Part shown: positions 27,057 through 36,478 of the stretch, one piece after another
Position numbering within the stretch: position 1 is the stretch's first letter
Layout: every line of letters begins with the position of its first letter
Origin: Candidatus Gastranaerophilales bacterium
GTDB lineage: Bacteria; Cyanobacteriota; Vampirovibrionia; Gastranaerophilales; Gastranaerophilaceae
NCBI GenBank assembly: GCA_944325705.1
Contig: CALVBB010000006.1
Coordinates: 1 to 64,000 of the forward strand
Direction: 5' to 3'
Length of the DNA: 64,000 nt
Made by a program: the position numbers and the translations under genes
Notes under the pieces: model-generated
Databases searched by the model: none
What the model saw: the letters and a program-made list of their open reading frames with translations, nothing else
Told to the model about the DNA's origin: nothing

Positions 27057-27468
27057 TTGCTTAATACGAAATATCTTGAAAAGAATATGCAAACGCTTGA
27101 AAAAGCTTTTGAATGTTTAAAGTCGGCCGAAGAAGGTTCGATTGATTACGAGATGTACAGGAATTCACTCGTGAAAAAGTTTTGAGATGACTCTGGAACA
27201 AAGCGGAAAATTATTAAAGAAGAAATTAATTCCGTATTGTGCATCAAAAAAAGCTGTTGATACTCTTACATTTAAAGATATTTTCAGGCATGCCGCAAAA
27301 CATTCCCTAATCATGGAAGAAGAAGCTGAACGCTGGTTTAAGTATAGAGATAACCGGAATAATACAGCGCATGATTACGGCAGGGCGTTTGCAGAAAAAA
27401 CTCTGGCATTGATAGATGATTTTCGGAAAGATGTCGGCCGCTTGAAAGAAGTTATTGAGCATGAATAA
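27057..27468 (+). pseudogene. HepT-like (HEPN/HI0074) protein, frameshifted
   Basis: Residues NTKYLEKNMQTLEKAFECLK...RNSLVKKF stop at TGA 27183. Removing one T from the TTTT before it gives VKKFEMTLEQSGKLLKKKL and continues through RDNRNNTAHDYG to 27468. The joined product matches the HI0074-type HEPN family, which includes the R-x4-H RNase motif (RNNTAH). These are toxins of HepT/MntA pairs. The start is uncertain (TTG at 27057 with GGAGTGG upstream). Could be a sequencing error, but the partner is broken too. Confidence 0.7.
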
Positions 27469-27471
27469 ACT

Positions 27472-27759
27472 TTTTATAAAACCTGAACACCTTAAAATGC
27501 TGACGGATATTTTTGACAGTTACTGCCCTGATGCCAGGGAGTCTTGTAACCTGCGGATGCCCATGACGGTAGTGATTTAGATTTGACGGTAAAAAGTTTT
27601 AATTCAAAGACGGCTGGTTTAGTTGCTCTCAAAGGACTTTTAACGGAAAGCAATATTCCATTTCTTGTTGATATAAATGAGTTTGACAAACTCACGCCGG
27701 CTTTTCAGAGTGAAATTAATAAGAACTATGTTATAAGCTATAATAATCAAAATCAATAG
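27472..27759 (+). pseudogene. MntA-like nucleotidyltransferase, broken
   Basis: ATG at 27472 reads MNKLFIKPEHLKMLTDIFDS then runs out at an early stop. The true frame resumes at DAHDGSDLDLTVKSFNSK and ends at TAG 27757. GSDLDL is the GSxDxD motif of minimal nucleotidyltransferases that AMPylate HepT. The stretch between, where YGSR would be expected, is damaged. It follows the HepT pseudogene directly. Confidence 0.65.
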
Positions 27760-29313
27760 TTAGTTATTCCTTTTGCCGAAATCGACTTTGAGCCAGAAGC
27801 CGAGCGGGATAAGCATAAACGATACCAGCGCAAACAGTGCAAAAACATTTACGTATGCAAAGATGTGTGATTGTGTTATCAGTTCTTTATAAAATAATGC
27901 GTTTGCCTTATGTGCCGCGGTTATTTCTGCAGTGCGCACCATAAATTTATGGGTCATTATTGCGGCTTCGTGCCAGAATACAGGATTTGTTCGGGATAAA
28001 TTTCCTACAAGATAAGTCTGGTGTGCCTGTGAAAGTCTTGCAACCATTGTCGATGAAAGAGAAACACTCAGAACTGTTGCGATGTTTTTAGCAAGACTAT
28101 GAAGTCCGGCACCGTTAGATAATTCAGTTTTCGGGAGTGTCCCGAGTACAAGTGCGGATAACGGTACAGATGCAAGGATTACACCGACCCCCAGTATTAT
28201 ATTCGGCAAGACTAGATACCCGAATGAAATCATTAACGAAAGATTTGTGTAATAATAGGTTGATACGCCTATCAGAAAAAATCCTATTGCAATTAGTATT
28301 CTGTTATCAAACTTTGCCACAAGTTTTCCGATAAAGCAGAGCATTATCAGACAGGAAATTACGCGTGGAGCAAGTGACAGCCCGCTCAGGCTTGCCGTAT
28401 ATCCCATTATGCTCTGTAAATATTTTGGCAGAAGTACAATAGTTACGTAAATAATCATATTAACAAATGCTGCAAGATATGTTCCTATGGCAAAGTTTTT
28501 ATCCTTGAAAATTCTTATATTAACCATAGGTTCATTGTATTCAAGCTCCCATACAATAAAATATATGAACGAAAACAGAGAAATGCCTGACAGCCAGCAA
28601 ATCCATGTTGTATCAAACCAGTTATACTGCTCCCCTTTATCAAGCACAATCTGCATTGTTAAAAGCCAGATGACCAGCAATATAAAACCGACGTAATCAA
28701 CTTTTTTCGGAATAACTCTGTTCGGGTTTTCCGGCATAAAAAGGTGGATTAAAAAAATAGATATAATTCCGACCGGAATATTGGCAAGATAAATCCACTG
28801 CCAGCTTGAATTATCAACTATAAGGCCGCCAATGGTCGGCCCGACGATTGATGACACCATAACTGACAGCATAAATAAAGCCATTGCAAGCCCGCGTTTT
28901 TCAAACGGAAAACTTGCGATTAATATTGCCTGTGCAATCGGCATTAAAGGGCCTCCGCCTATACCCTGAATGAGCCTTCCGAGAACCATCATATTCAAAC
29001 TCGGGGCGAACGCGCACATTAATGAGCCGAGTGTGAATATGCCGACAAAAACTTTCAAAAAGTTGACCCGCCCAAGTTTATTATCACACCACGCTGTCAT
29101 CGGGAGAAAAATCGCATTTGCAATCATATAACTTGTAATAACCCAGTTGGCTTCATCGAGCGTCGCTCCGAAATATCCTGCAATATGCGGAATAGCCACG
29201 TTGGTTTCAGACGTTGCCAGCATTGAAAAAGCGGTTGGTAACAAAATTGTAAAAGAAATAAGCCATATCGGGGTTTTCTTTATCTTTTCCGCTGTATTCG
29301 GTTCGGATTCCAT
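27760..29313 (-). CDS. MFS multidrug transporter, DHA2 (EmrB/QacA) family
   Basis: 517 residues with about 14 hydrophobic segments. MVSSIVGPTIGGLIVDNSSW holds the antiporter motif C (GPxxGG); TSYMIANAIFLPMTAW and LGRVNFL resemble motifs D and A. Drug:H+ antiporters of this group usually act with an HlyD-type adaptor and an outer-membrane channel, neither of which is here. TAAGAT ends 6 bases before the ATG, suggesting leaderless expression. Confidence 0.88.
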   Translation of the reverse strand: MESEPNTAEKIKKTPIWLISFTILLPTAFSMLATSETNVAIPHIAGYFGATLDEANWVITSYMIANAIFLPMTAWCDNKLGRVNFLKVFVGIFTLGSLMCAFAPSLNMMVLGRLIQGIGGGPLMPIAQAILIASFPFEKRGLAMALFMLSVMVSSIVGPTIGGLIVDNSSWQWIYLANIPVGIISIFLIHLFMPENPNRVIPKKVDYVGFILLVIWLLTMQIVLDKGEQYNWFDTTWICWLSGISLFSFIYFIVWELEYNEPMVNIRIFKDKNFAIGTYLAAFVNMIIYVTIVLLPKYLQSIMGYTASLSGLSLAPRVISCLIMLCFIGKLVAKFDNRILIAIGFFLIGVSTYYYTNLSLMISFGYLVLPNIILGVGVILASVPLSALVLGTLPKTELSNGAGLHSLAKNIATVLSVSLSSTMVARLSQAHQTYLVGNLSRTNPVFWHEAAIMTHKFMVRTAEITAAHKANALFYKELITQSHIFAYVNVFALFALVSFMLIPLGFWLKVDFGKRNN

Positions 29314-29389
29314 AAAAATATCTTAGCACAAAATAAAAAGACAGGGCTGTAATTTGCGTATCTTCAATTAAACTTTAATAAGCAGTGTA

Positions 29390-29626
29390 TTAATATTCAT
29401 AAATATCATCCCCTATCCCGTCAAAGAATTTTTCCATAGGAATTTTCAGCGCTTTTGACATCTTAAAAAGTGCAATTGCTGTCGGAGAGGTCAAACCCTG
29501 CTCAAGTTTGCTAACATAGCTCAGGCTCATGTCAATCATTTCCGCAAATTCTTCCTGTGTTATGTCCTTACGAATACGCTCGGCTTTTATATTACGTCCA
29601 AGTTTGTATCTAATTTCATCTTTCAT
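29390..29626 (-). CDS. XRE-family transcriptional regulator
   Basis: 78 residues. Residues 10-65 (LGRNIKAERIRKDITQEEFA...SLSYVSKLEQGLTSP) form a Cro/C1-type helix-turn-helix; the tail is short and acidic. It is divergent from the frameshifted pilin at 29.75 kb, with palindromes at the pilin promoter, so it probably controls that pilin and itself. Confidence 0.85.
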   Translation of the reverse strand: MKDEIRYKLGRNIKAERIRKDITQEEFAEMIDMSLSYVSKLEQGLTSPTAIALFKMSKALKIPMEKFFDGIGDDIYEY

Positions 29627-29643
29627 TCAAAAATTATAAGATA

Positions 29644-29672
29644 TTGACAATCTTTGAATAAGTGAATATAAT
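29644..29672 (+). promoter_or_regulatory. Consensus promoter of the 29.75 kb pilin
   Basis: TTGACA (29644-29649), 17-base spacer, TATAAT (29667-29672): a perfect sigma70 consensus. Its start point falls at the palindrome 29680-29699, as expected for a repressed promoter. Confidence 0.85.
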
Positions 29673-29679
29673 GATATTA

Positions 29680-29717
29680 AATATCAATATATTGATATTA
29701 AAAGCAATATATTGATA
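29680..29717. promoter_or_regulatory. Putative operator pair for the XRE regulator
   Basis: AATATCAATATATTGATATT (29680-29699) is a perfect 20-bp palindrome, and CAATATATTGATA (29705-29717) repeats its centre. Both lie at and just after the predicted transcription start of the pilin. Confidence 0.65.
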
Positions 29718-29749
29718 CAAATTGCCAATGTATATAAGGAAGGTTGTAT

Positions 29750-30503
29750 ATGAAAAAGTACGCGTTTACTCTTGCGGAAGTTTTAATAACTCTTGGCATA
29801 ATAGGTGTGGTTGCAGCAATGACACTGCCAACTGTTGTAAATAAATATAGAGAAAAAGAAACTGTTACTAAACTAAAAAAATTTTATAGTATTCTTTCTC
29901 AGAGTTACTTATCTGCAACACAGCAGTACGGTTCTCCTTCTGAATGGGGAATTACCGGCCGTGATGCCGGAAGTTCCGATGAGGATGAGGAAAGTTATAC
30001 CGCAGTAAATTCTATTCTTATCAGAGATAAGCTTTTTAAAAATGTAAAAAATGTTGAAAATTGTGATAACGCAAAAGACCAGAGTGCCTGCGGGTTTGGG
30101 GCTGTTTATTATTATATAAATGGTAGTCGTATATCACAATTAACCGGTTCATCTGCAGGAACATCTTCCTCTTTAATGTTAGATGATAGTTCTGTCATAA
30201 TTATTGCAAACGGTGGGAGTGGTCACTTAAACAGAGGCCCCCGGAGTGTTAAGTGAAACTTATGCTAATATTTATATTGACATAAATGGGCAAAAAGCGC
30301 CGAATACAATTGGTAGAGATTTGTTCCTGTTTTATCTTACAAACAAAAATATTATGCCAGCAGGAACAGAACATGAAACGTTTTGGACGTTTTCCAACTG
30401 CTCTACCGAAGGTGCTGGCTGTACTGCGTGGGGAATCCTGAATGAAAACATGGATTATCTGAAATGTAAAGACCTCTCGTGGAACGGCAAGAAAAAATGT
30501 TAG
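29750..30503 (+). pseudogene. Type IV pilin-like gene with a +1 frameshift
   Basis: MKKYAFTLAEVLITLGIIGV is a normal prepilin start (AAGGAAGG upstream; ATG at 29750 preferred over TTG 29744). Near 30235-30241 a run of five C (GGCCCCCGG) shifts the frame and ends it at 30256. With four C it would continue GVLSETYANIYIDINGQKAP, NTIGRDLFLFYL and on to the stop at 30503, about 250 residues. The C-run is a natural slippage point, so this may be a reversible switch, a decayed gene or a sequencing error. Confidence 0.75.
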
Positions 30504-30506
30504 TAA

Positions 30507-30542
30507 TAAAAAGGCTCCTTATAAAAATAAGGAGCCTTTTTT
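30507..30542. terminator. Bidirectional terminator between pilin and dnaK
   Basis: AAAAGGCTCCTTA and TAAGGAGCCTTTT with a 6-base loop; it serves both convergent genes. Confidence 0.88.
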
Positions 30543-30558
30543 ATGATGAATATAAAGA

Positions 30559-32406
<1,848 letters not shown>

Positions 32407-32508
32407 TTATAATCTCCTTTTCTTAAATAAATTTGCTTATTTATACTATTATTTATAACACTGTTTTCAACAAACCCTTAAAAAATAAACAAAAAATTAA
32501 TATTTGCG

Positions 32509-32880
32509 CGAGCGAGCTGAGGGCGAAGGCTTGGCGACGGATATGGCAAAGCCATAGCAGTCGCCAACCGCAGACCCGTTAAACGCGAGCGAGCAAGACC
32601 CCGAGCCGAGGCAGGAGAAATACGGAGTATTTCGACAGTTGAGCAATTATAAGCGGAAACTGCGGTTTCCGCTTATAATTGCGAACGGTGCCGTTGATGG
32701 CAAGGGAATAATTGTCGAGCGAGCTGAGGGCGAAGGCTTGGCGACTGCTATGGCTTTGCCAAATCAGTCGTTAACCGCAGACCTGTTAAATGCGAGTGAG
32801 CAAAGCCGAGCAGAGGCACGAGCGAAGCGAGAGATGAACATGCGTCAACGAAAAGTTGAGTTTTCGTTGCAAGTGTGAGC
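32509..32880. repeat. Duplicated GC-rich unit with two different hairpins
   Basis: A GC-rich unit of about 115 bases (starting CGAGCGAGCTGAGGGCGAAG) occurs at 32509 and again at 32715, 206 bases apart. Each copy is followed by a hairpin of different sequence: 32643-32682 (18-bp perfect stem, loop TGCG) and 32846-32869 (CAACGAAAA/TTTTCGTTG, loop GTTGAG). The composition differs sharply from the AT-rich surroundings. A frame across 32639-32878 is made of repeat and is not called a gene. Confidence 0.7.
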
Positions 32881-32929
32881 GTTGCCGTTTAACGCGAGGG
32901 AAATCATAAAAGTAGACGAAAGCAAAGGA

Positions 32930-33007
32930 GAATAGCAATAAATGTTTTCTCGGACACGCTCCCGCCCTGTTCCCGCTATCGCCTCGAAAACACATTTATT
33001 GCTATTC
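32930..33007 (+). repeat. Hairpin element 5 (module B)
   Basis: GAATAGCAATAAATGTTTTC (32930-32949) pairs with 32986-33007 apart from a 2-base bulge. The loop is CGGACACGCTCCCGCCCTGT then TCCCGCTATCGCCTC. The leader ORF starts 41 bases later. Confidence 0.85.
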
Positions 33008-33048
33008 CAGAAAAAGTAAAGATATAAAAAAGAAAAGGAGATTAAATA

Positions 33049-33105
33049 ATGGGAAACAGAAGTATAGCAAGTGTTTTCTGGAGGGAGGGTGGGGAGGGCA
33101 AGTAG
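33049..33105 (+). CDS. Module B leader ORF (18 codons)
   Basis: AAAAGGAGATTAAATAATG gives ribosome site and start. It reads MGNRSIASVFWREGGEGK then stop. It corresponds to the module A, C and D leaders but has an interrupted G-tract. The frame leaving it that would continue as ASSLSSLTGTEQGIQAVERC is one base off the start codon. Confidence 0.45.
   Translation: MGNRSIASVFWREGGEGK
33080..33098 (+). other. Canonical G-quadruplex motif
   Basis: GGGAGGGTGGGGAGGG (33083-33098) has four G-runs of three or more with single-base loops, the pattern that folds into a stable parallel G4. It sits exactly where modules A, C and D have 11-12 consecutive G. Confidence 0.8.
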
Positions 33106-33191
33106 TTTAAGCTCCTTAACCGGCACAGAGCAAGGGATACAGGCAGTCGAGAGGTGCAAATTCTTTATTTTTTGATTATACTATCTACTAT

Positions 33192-33392
33192 TGAGCTATG
33201 GTATATTTTGATGTAAATGCTTCTAAACTTCCAAATCAGTTTGGCAGAGATGTATTCAGAGGCAACTGAACTTTATCCGGTATACAAATCCGCGATTGGA
33301 CAAAAACCGGCGGAGATTCCTTAAAAAGTATTCTATCCGGAGGTGAGATGTCTTATACAGACTACGGCGTCGGTGAAAAGTTTGAGTTCTAA
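33192..33392 (+). pseudogene. 3' fragment of a pilin gene (possible silent copy)
   Basis: MVYFDVNASKLPNQFGRDVF matches the D-x-N...PNxFG.D motif of the other pilins, then a TGA interrupts. In the next frame, GGDSLKSILSGGEMSYTDYG then VGEKFEF and stop matches the C-termini of pilins C (SLKSLLTNGKLKYTNYKVGE) and D (SLKSILTGSGKLNYQNYSIG). The whole N-terminal two thirds, including the FTLAEV signal, is missing. It lies directly after module B. Confidence 0.8.
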
Positions 33393-33421
33393 TTAAACAA
33401 ACAAGAGTGTTAAATGTCTAT

Positions 33422-35086
33422 TTATAAATCCATTCCGTACGGGCTCATTCTGATAGGACTGCCCGGCTTCCAGTTTTTGGCTATATAGTCGTATGCCTTA
33501 TCCATGTGACGCTCAAACATTTTTGCAAGCTTCGGGTTATGAATTTGCAAACAGGTTCCTCTCAAAAGCCCGAAAATCTGTTGTACTTCATTTGCCTCCA
33601 GTACTTTGAATGCGTTTTGACTGAAAGGCAAATCAGGATGTTCAAATAAGCTTGCTTTTATTACCTGTTGTATTGTTTTACAGGTGGCGGCGGTTTCTTT
33701 GTCTAATTTAGACAAATCCATTTTAGAAATTTCGCGGTTTACATTCAACAGTGCAAGGAAATACGAATTTGCCATCATGGTGCTTCCGCCAGGCAGACTG
33801 TCCACAAAATATCTTGTATATTTATCAAGAAGCGGATTTTTATAGTCTTTTTCTCCTCTGTTCGGATCAAATCTGCTGATAAAGTCAGTTTCTTTGAGGT
33901 CAATACCTCTTTCCTGCGCCCAGTTAACAAACCTTTTTATAAAACCTTTAGGCGCAAGCCGCATTTCATATACAATTGATTGTTCTTCTTTAACCTTTTT
34001 CCATGCGTAGGTCATGTTTCTCGAAAATGATTTTCTTGCCCATTCATTTTCTGCCCAGAATTGTTTTAAGGTGCGGCTTTCTTCTTTTGATATAGAAAGC
34101 GGGGTTTCAAGTTTTGAGGTATCAAATGTTTTTACTCCGTGTTTTTTCATGAATGCGGACATTGCGGCTTTGATTTTATCCGCGCTGAAGATGTACCATG
34201 CTTTTGTCGTGACACGGCTTAAAATTCTGGCTCTGTCGGGATTTTCTTCATAAAATTTCCGCTGGCGTTCCGAAAGATTATAAATTGCTTCCGGATTTTG
34301 CTGATAATATTTTATCAAGCCTTCGGAGATATGTTTTTTATGTTCTTCTGATAACGGCCCGCGTTTTATAAAAACAGGTTCGCCATCGTTTTCTTGAGCT
34401 TTTCTATCAAGCGAGGCAAGACGTTTTTCCGTCATTTCTTTTGTTAAACGCTCATTATATTCAGGATCCGAAAGCTTCAATATATGTCCGTAGGTTCTGT
34501 CAACTGTCGGAATATTCAGTTTCTTCAAGGTATGACTAAGACTTTTTCCGCCTGAATACCTGCGTAAATCGTTCAGAGAAAATCCTTCACCCCAGTATAA
34601 TTTTAAAAGCTGGAGTGATAAATCTTCGTCTGTATCAAAGTATTCAAGTTTGCCTTTTTGAAAATCGTCAATGAAGCTGCCTTCCTGTGCCGTTACCTTG
34701 CCAGCCGGAATAACGTCTTTAAATTCCGGAAATTTCAGTTTTGCTTCACCTAGTGTAAAGCAGTCTTTCAGGCTTTCGTAGAATTTTTTATGAATACTTA
34801 TGAGAGTTTCTTTTGTTTTGTTGCCCTCTTCAAGGATAATCCCTGCCCACTCACGGATTTGAGGCGGATAAACATCTGATTTTTTCTCCGCGAGTTTATC
34901 GAGGTTTTTAATTGTACTGGCCAGATCAAGACTGTAGCCGCCGGTGAATGCCAGATACTGTGCAGTTGTCGGAAGCGGGCTTTTTGGGGGTTCTGGCCTG
35001 TTATCAGATGGGGTTGTATTTTGGGGTTGATTATTTTGTGTAAAGCGGGGTTGTATATTTATAAATGAAATCTTGTTTATTTGCAT
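33422..35086 (-). CDS. Large hypothetical protein, 554 aa
   Basis: Family not recognised. The N-terminus (MQINKISFINIQPRFTQNNQ) and the Pro-rich stretch at 20-40 look unstructured. The middle has LSEEHKKHISEGLIKYYQQN and ERQRKFYEENPDRARILSRV, which recall short basic helical motifs of homing-type DNA-binding proteins. The rest is mostly helical. No signal peptide or membrane segment. It is alone in its transcription unit and reads towards the pilin fragment. Confidence 0.6.
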   Translation of the reverse strand: MQINKISFINIQPRFTQNNQPQNTTPSDNRPEPPKSPLPTTAQYLAFTGGYSLDLASTIKNLDKLAEKKSDVYPPQIREWAGIILEEGNKTKETLISIHKKFYESLKDCFTLGEAKLKFPEFKDVIPAGKVTAQEGSFIDDFQKGKLEYFDTDEDLSLQLLKLYWGEGFSLNDLRRYSGGKSLSHTLKKLNIPTVDRTYGHILKLSDPEYNERLTKEMTEKRLASLDRKAQENDGEPVFIKRGPLSEEHKKHISEGLIKYYQQNPEAIYNLSERQRKFYEENPDRARILSRVTTKAWYIFSADKIKAAMSAFMKKHGVKTFDTSKLETPLSISKEESRTLKQFWAENEWARKSFSRNMTYAWKKVKEEQSIVYEMRLAPKGFIKRFVNWAQERGIDLKETDFISRFDPNRGEKDYKNPLLDKYTRYFVDSLPGGSTMMANSYFLALLNVNREISKMDLSKLDKETAATCKTIQQVIKASLFEHPDLPFSQNAFKVLEANEVQQIFGLLRGTCLQIHNPKLAKMFERHMDKAYDYIAKNWKPGSPIRMSPYGMDL

Positions 35087-35135
35087 ACGAAAATTCCTTC
35101 CGATTATACAAAACAGATGAATAAAAAATTTTGCT

Positions 35136-35165
35136 AAAAAAGCCCCCGATTTTCGGGAGCTTTTT
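35136..35165 (-). terminator. Terminator after the lpx operon
   Basis: AGCCCCCGA and TCGGGAGCT form a stem with one mismatch, flanked by A- and T-runs; it lies just downstream of the fabZ stop on the minus strand. Confidence 0.8.
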
Positions 35166-35195
35166 ACGTATTGTTAAGTTTGTATTTTAAAAATT

Positions 35196-35648
35196 TTATT
35201 TTAGAGCAAAAGTCATATCAGCTTCAACGCAGAGTTTGCCGTCTACCGAGCCTTTACCGTGTGCTTTGCAGATAGGGCCTTTTACTTTTGTAAGTTCAAT
35301 TTCCATATCGAATCTGTCGCCCGGTCTTACGATATTTTTGAAGCGGACGCCGTCAACGCCTGCGTATAATGTCAATTTGCCTTTAAATTCAGGCATTGTC
35401 ATTAAAACAGGTGCCGAGCACTGTGCCATGGCTTCAAGCTGCAGCACTCCCGGCATAATCGGGTTGCCCGGAAAATGTCCCTGAAAGAACTGTTCGTTCA
35501 TTGTAAGATTTTTGTAACCTTTTGCGTATTTACCCGGAACGCATTCGGTAATTCTGTCTACAAGCAGAAAAGGAAACCGGTGCGGAATCATTTCCATAAT
35601 TTCTGAAGTATCAAAGCTTAACACTTCCTGTTTAACTTCTTCTGTCAT
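35196..35648 (-). CDS. fabZ: 3-hydroxyacyl-ACP dehydratase FabZ
   Basis: 150 residues. HRFPFLLVDRI and GHFPGNPIMPGVLQLEAMAQ carry the catalytic His and Glu of the hot-dog fold. It dehydrates 3-hydroxyacyl-ACP in fatty-acid synthesis, drawing on the same 3-hydroxyacyl-ACP pool used by lipid A enzymes. It is last in the order lpxD-lpxC-fabZ, a common lipid A arrangement, with 11 bases to lpxC. Confidence 0.94.
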   Translation of the reverse strand: MTEEVKQEVLSFDTSEIMEMIPHRFPFLLVDRITECVPGKYAKGYKNLTMNEQFFQGHFPGNPIMPGVLQLEAMAQCSAPVLMTMPEFKGKLTLYAGVDGVRFKNIVRPGDRFDMEIELTKVKGPICKAHGKGSVDGKLCVEADMTFALK

Positions 35649-35659
35649 TTATTCTCTCC

Positions 35660-36478
35660 TTATTTTATTTCTATTAATTTATCTTTAAGCTGTTTTGCAA
35701 CTTTGATATGAACAGCATGTCCTGCCTCTTTTGCAAGAATCTGGCATTTCAGATTAAGCGGGTTCACGCCTGTAAGGTACAAATCGCCGATTAAGTCAAG
35801 AATTTTATGCTTAACCGGTTCCATTTCACTTCTCAACGGGGTAGTGTAACCTTCCTCTTTTAAGCCTACGGTGTTATCTATATTCACACCCTGCGCAAAC
35901 CCGAGCATTTGAAACTTTCTCAAATCCTTGTAAAATCCGAAAGTTCTTGCCTCAATAATTTCCTGCGGATTTTTCGGGTTGTAGTTCACCCAGCGTCTTG
36001 TAAGATCAGGATGATTGTAATTCACTGCATAAGAGATAAACAACTCATCATCCGGAAGAATTACAAAACTGGTTTTGCCGTTCAGGTAATATACCGGTTC
36101 TGATACTGTATAGTGTTTAGGTTTATAAAACAGAGGTTTGGCAATGCCTGTTTCTTTAAAGAGTTCAACCCACTGTTTAGAACTTCCGTCGAGTGCCGGC
36201 ACCTCCATTTCATCCAGACAAATATCAAGCGAATCTATCCCGCAGAAAGCAAGTGCTGCAGTTAAATGTTCTGTCAGCATTGCCTTTGCCTTGTTTTTCC
36301 CGAGCACTACGCAGTGTTCGGTTGATAAAACATTATCGACATCTGCGCTGAATTCTTCTCCTGATACAAAGTATCTTATTTTCCCTTTATCTGACGGAAA
36401 AAACTTTACAGTGCAAGGCTTATTTTTCATCAGACCGTTGCCTGAAATTTCGGTTTCTTTTTTTAATGTTACTGTCAT
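35660..36478 (-). CDS. lpxC: UDP-3-O-acyl-N-acetylglucosamine deacetylase
   Basis: 272 residues. MLTEHLTAAL contains the first zinc-ligand His, KHKILDLIGDLYLTG the second ligands, and AGHAVHIKVAKQL the catalytic His. It performs the first committed step of lipid A synthesis. The ATG overlaps the lpxD stop by one base, so translation is coupled. The length is slightly short for the family (about 300). Confidence 0.92.
   Translation of the reverse strand: MTVTLKKETEISGNGLMKNKPCTVKFFPSDKGKIRYFVSGEEFSADVDNVLSTEHCVVLGKNKAKAMLTEHLTAALAFCGIDSLDICLDEMEVPALDGSSKQWVELFKETGIAKPLFYKPKHYTVSEPVYYLNGKTSFVILPDDELFISYAVNYNHPDLTRRWVNYNPKNPQEIIEARTFGFYKDLRKFQMLGFAQGVNIDNTVGLKEEGYTTPLRSEMEPVKHKILDLIGDLYLTGVNPLNLKCQILAKEAGHAVHIKVAKQLKDKLIEIK

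Noticed and set aside
32639-32878. ORF of 79 codons in the GC-rich repeat
   Set aside because: It is made entirely of duplicated repeat and hairpin sequence, and its TTG-type start has no ribosome site.
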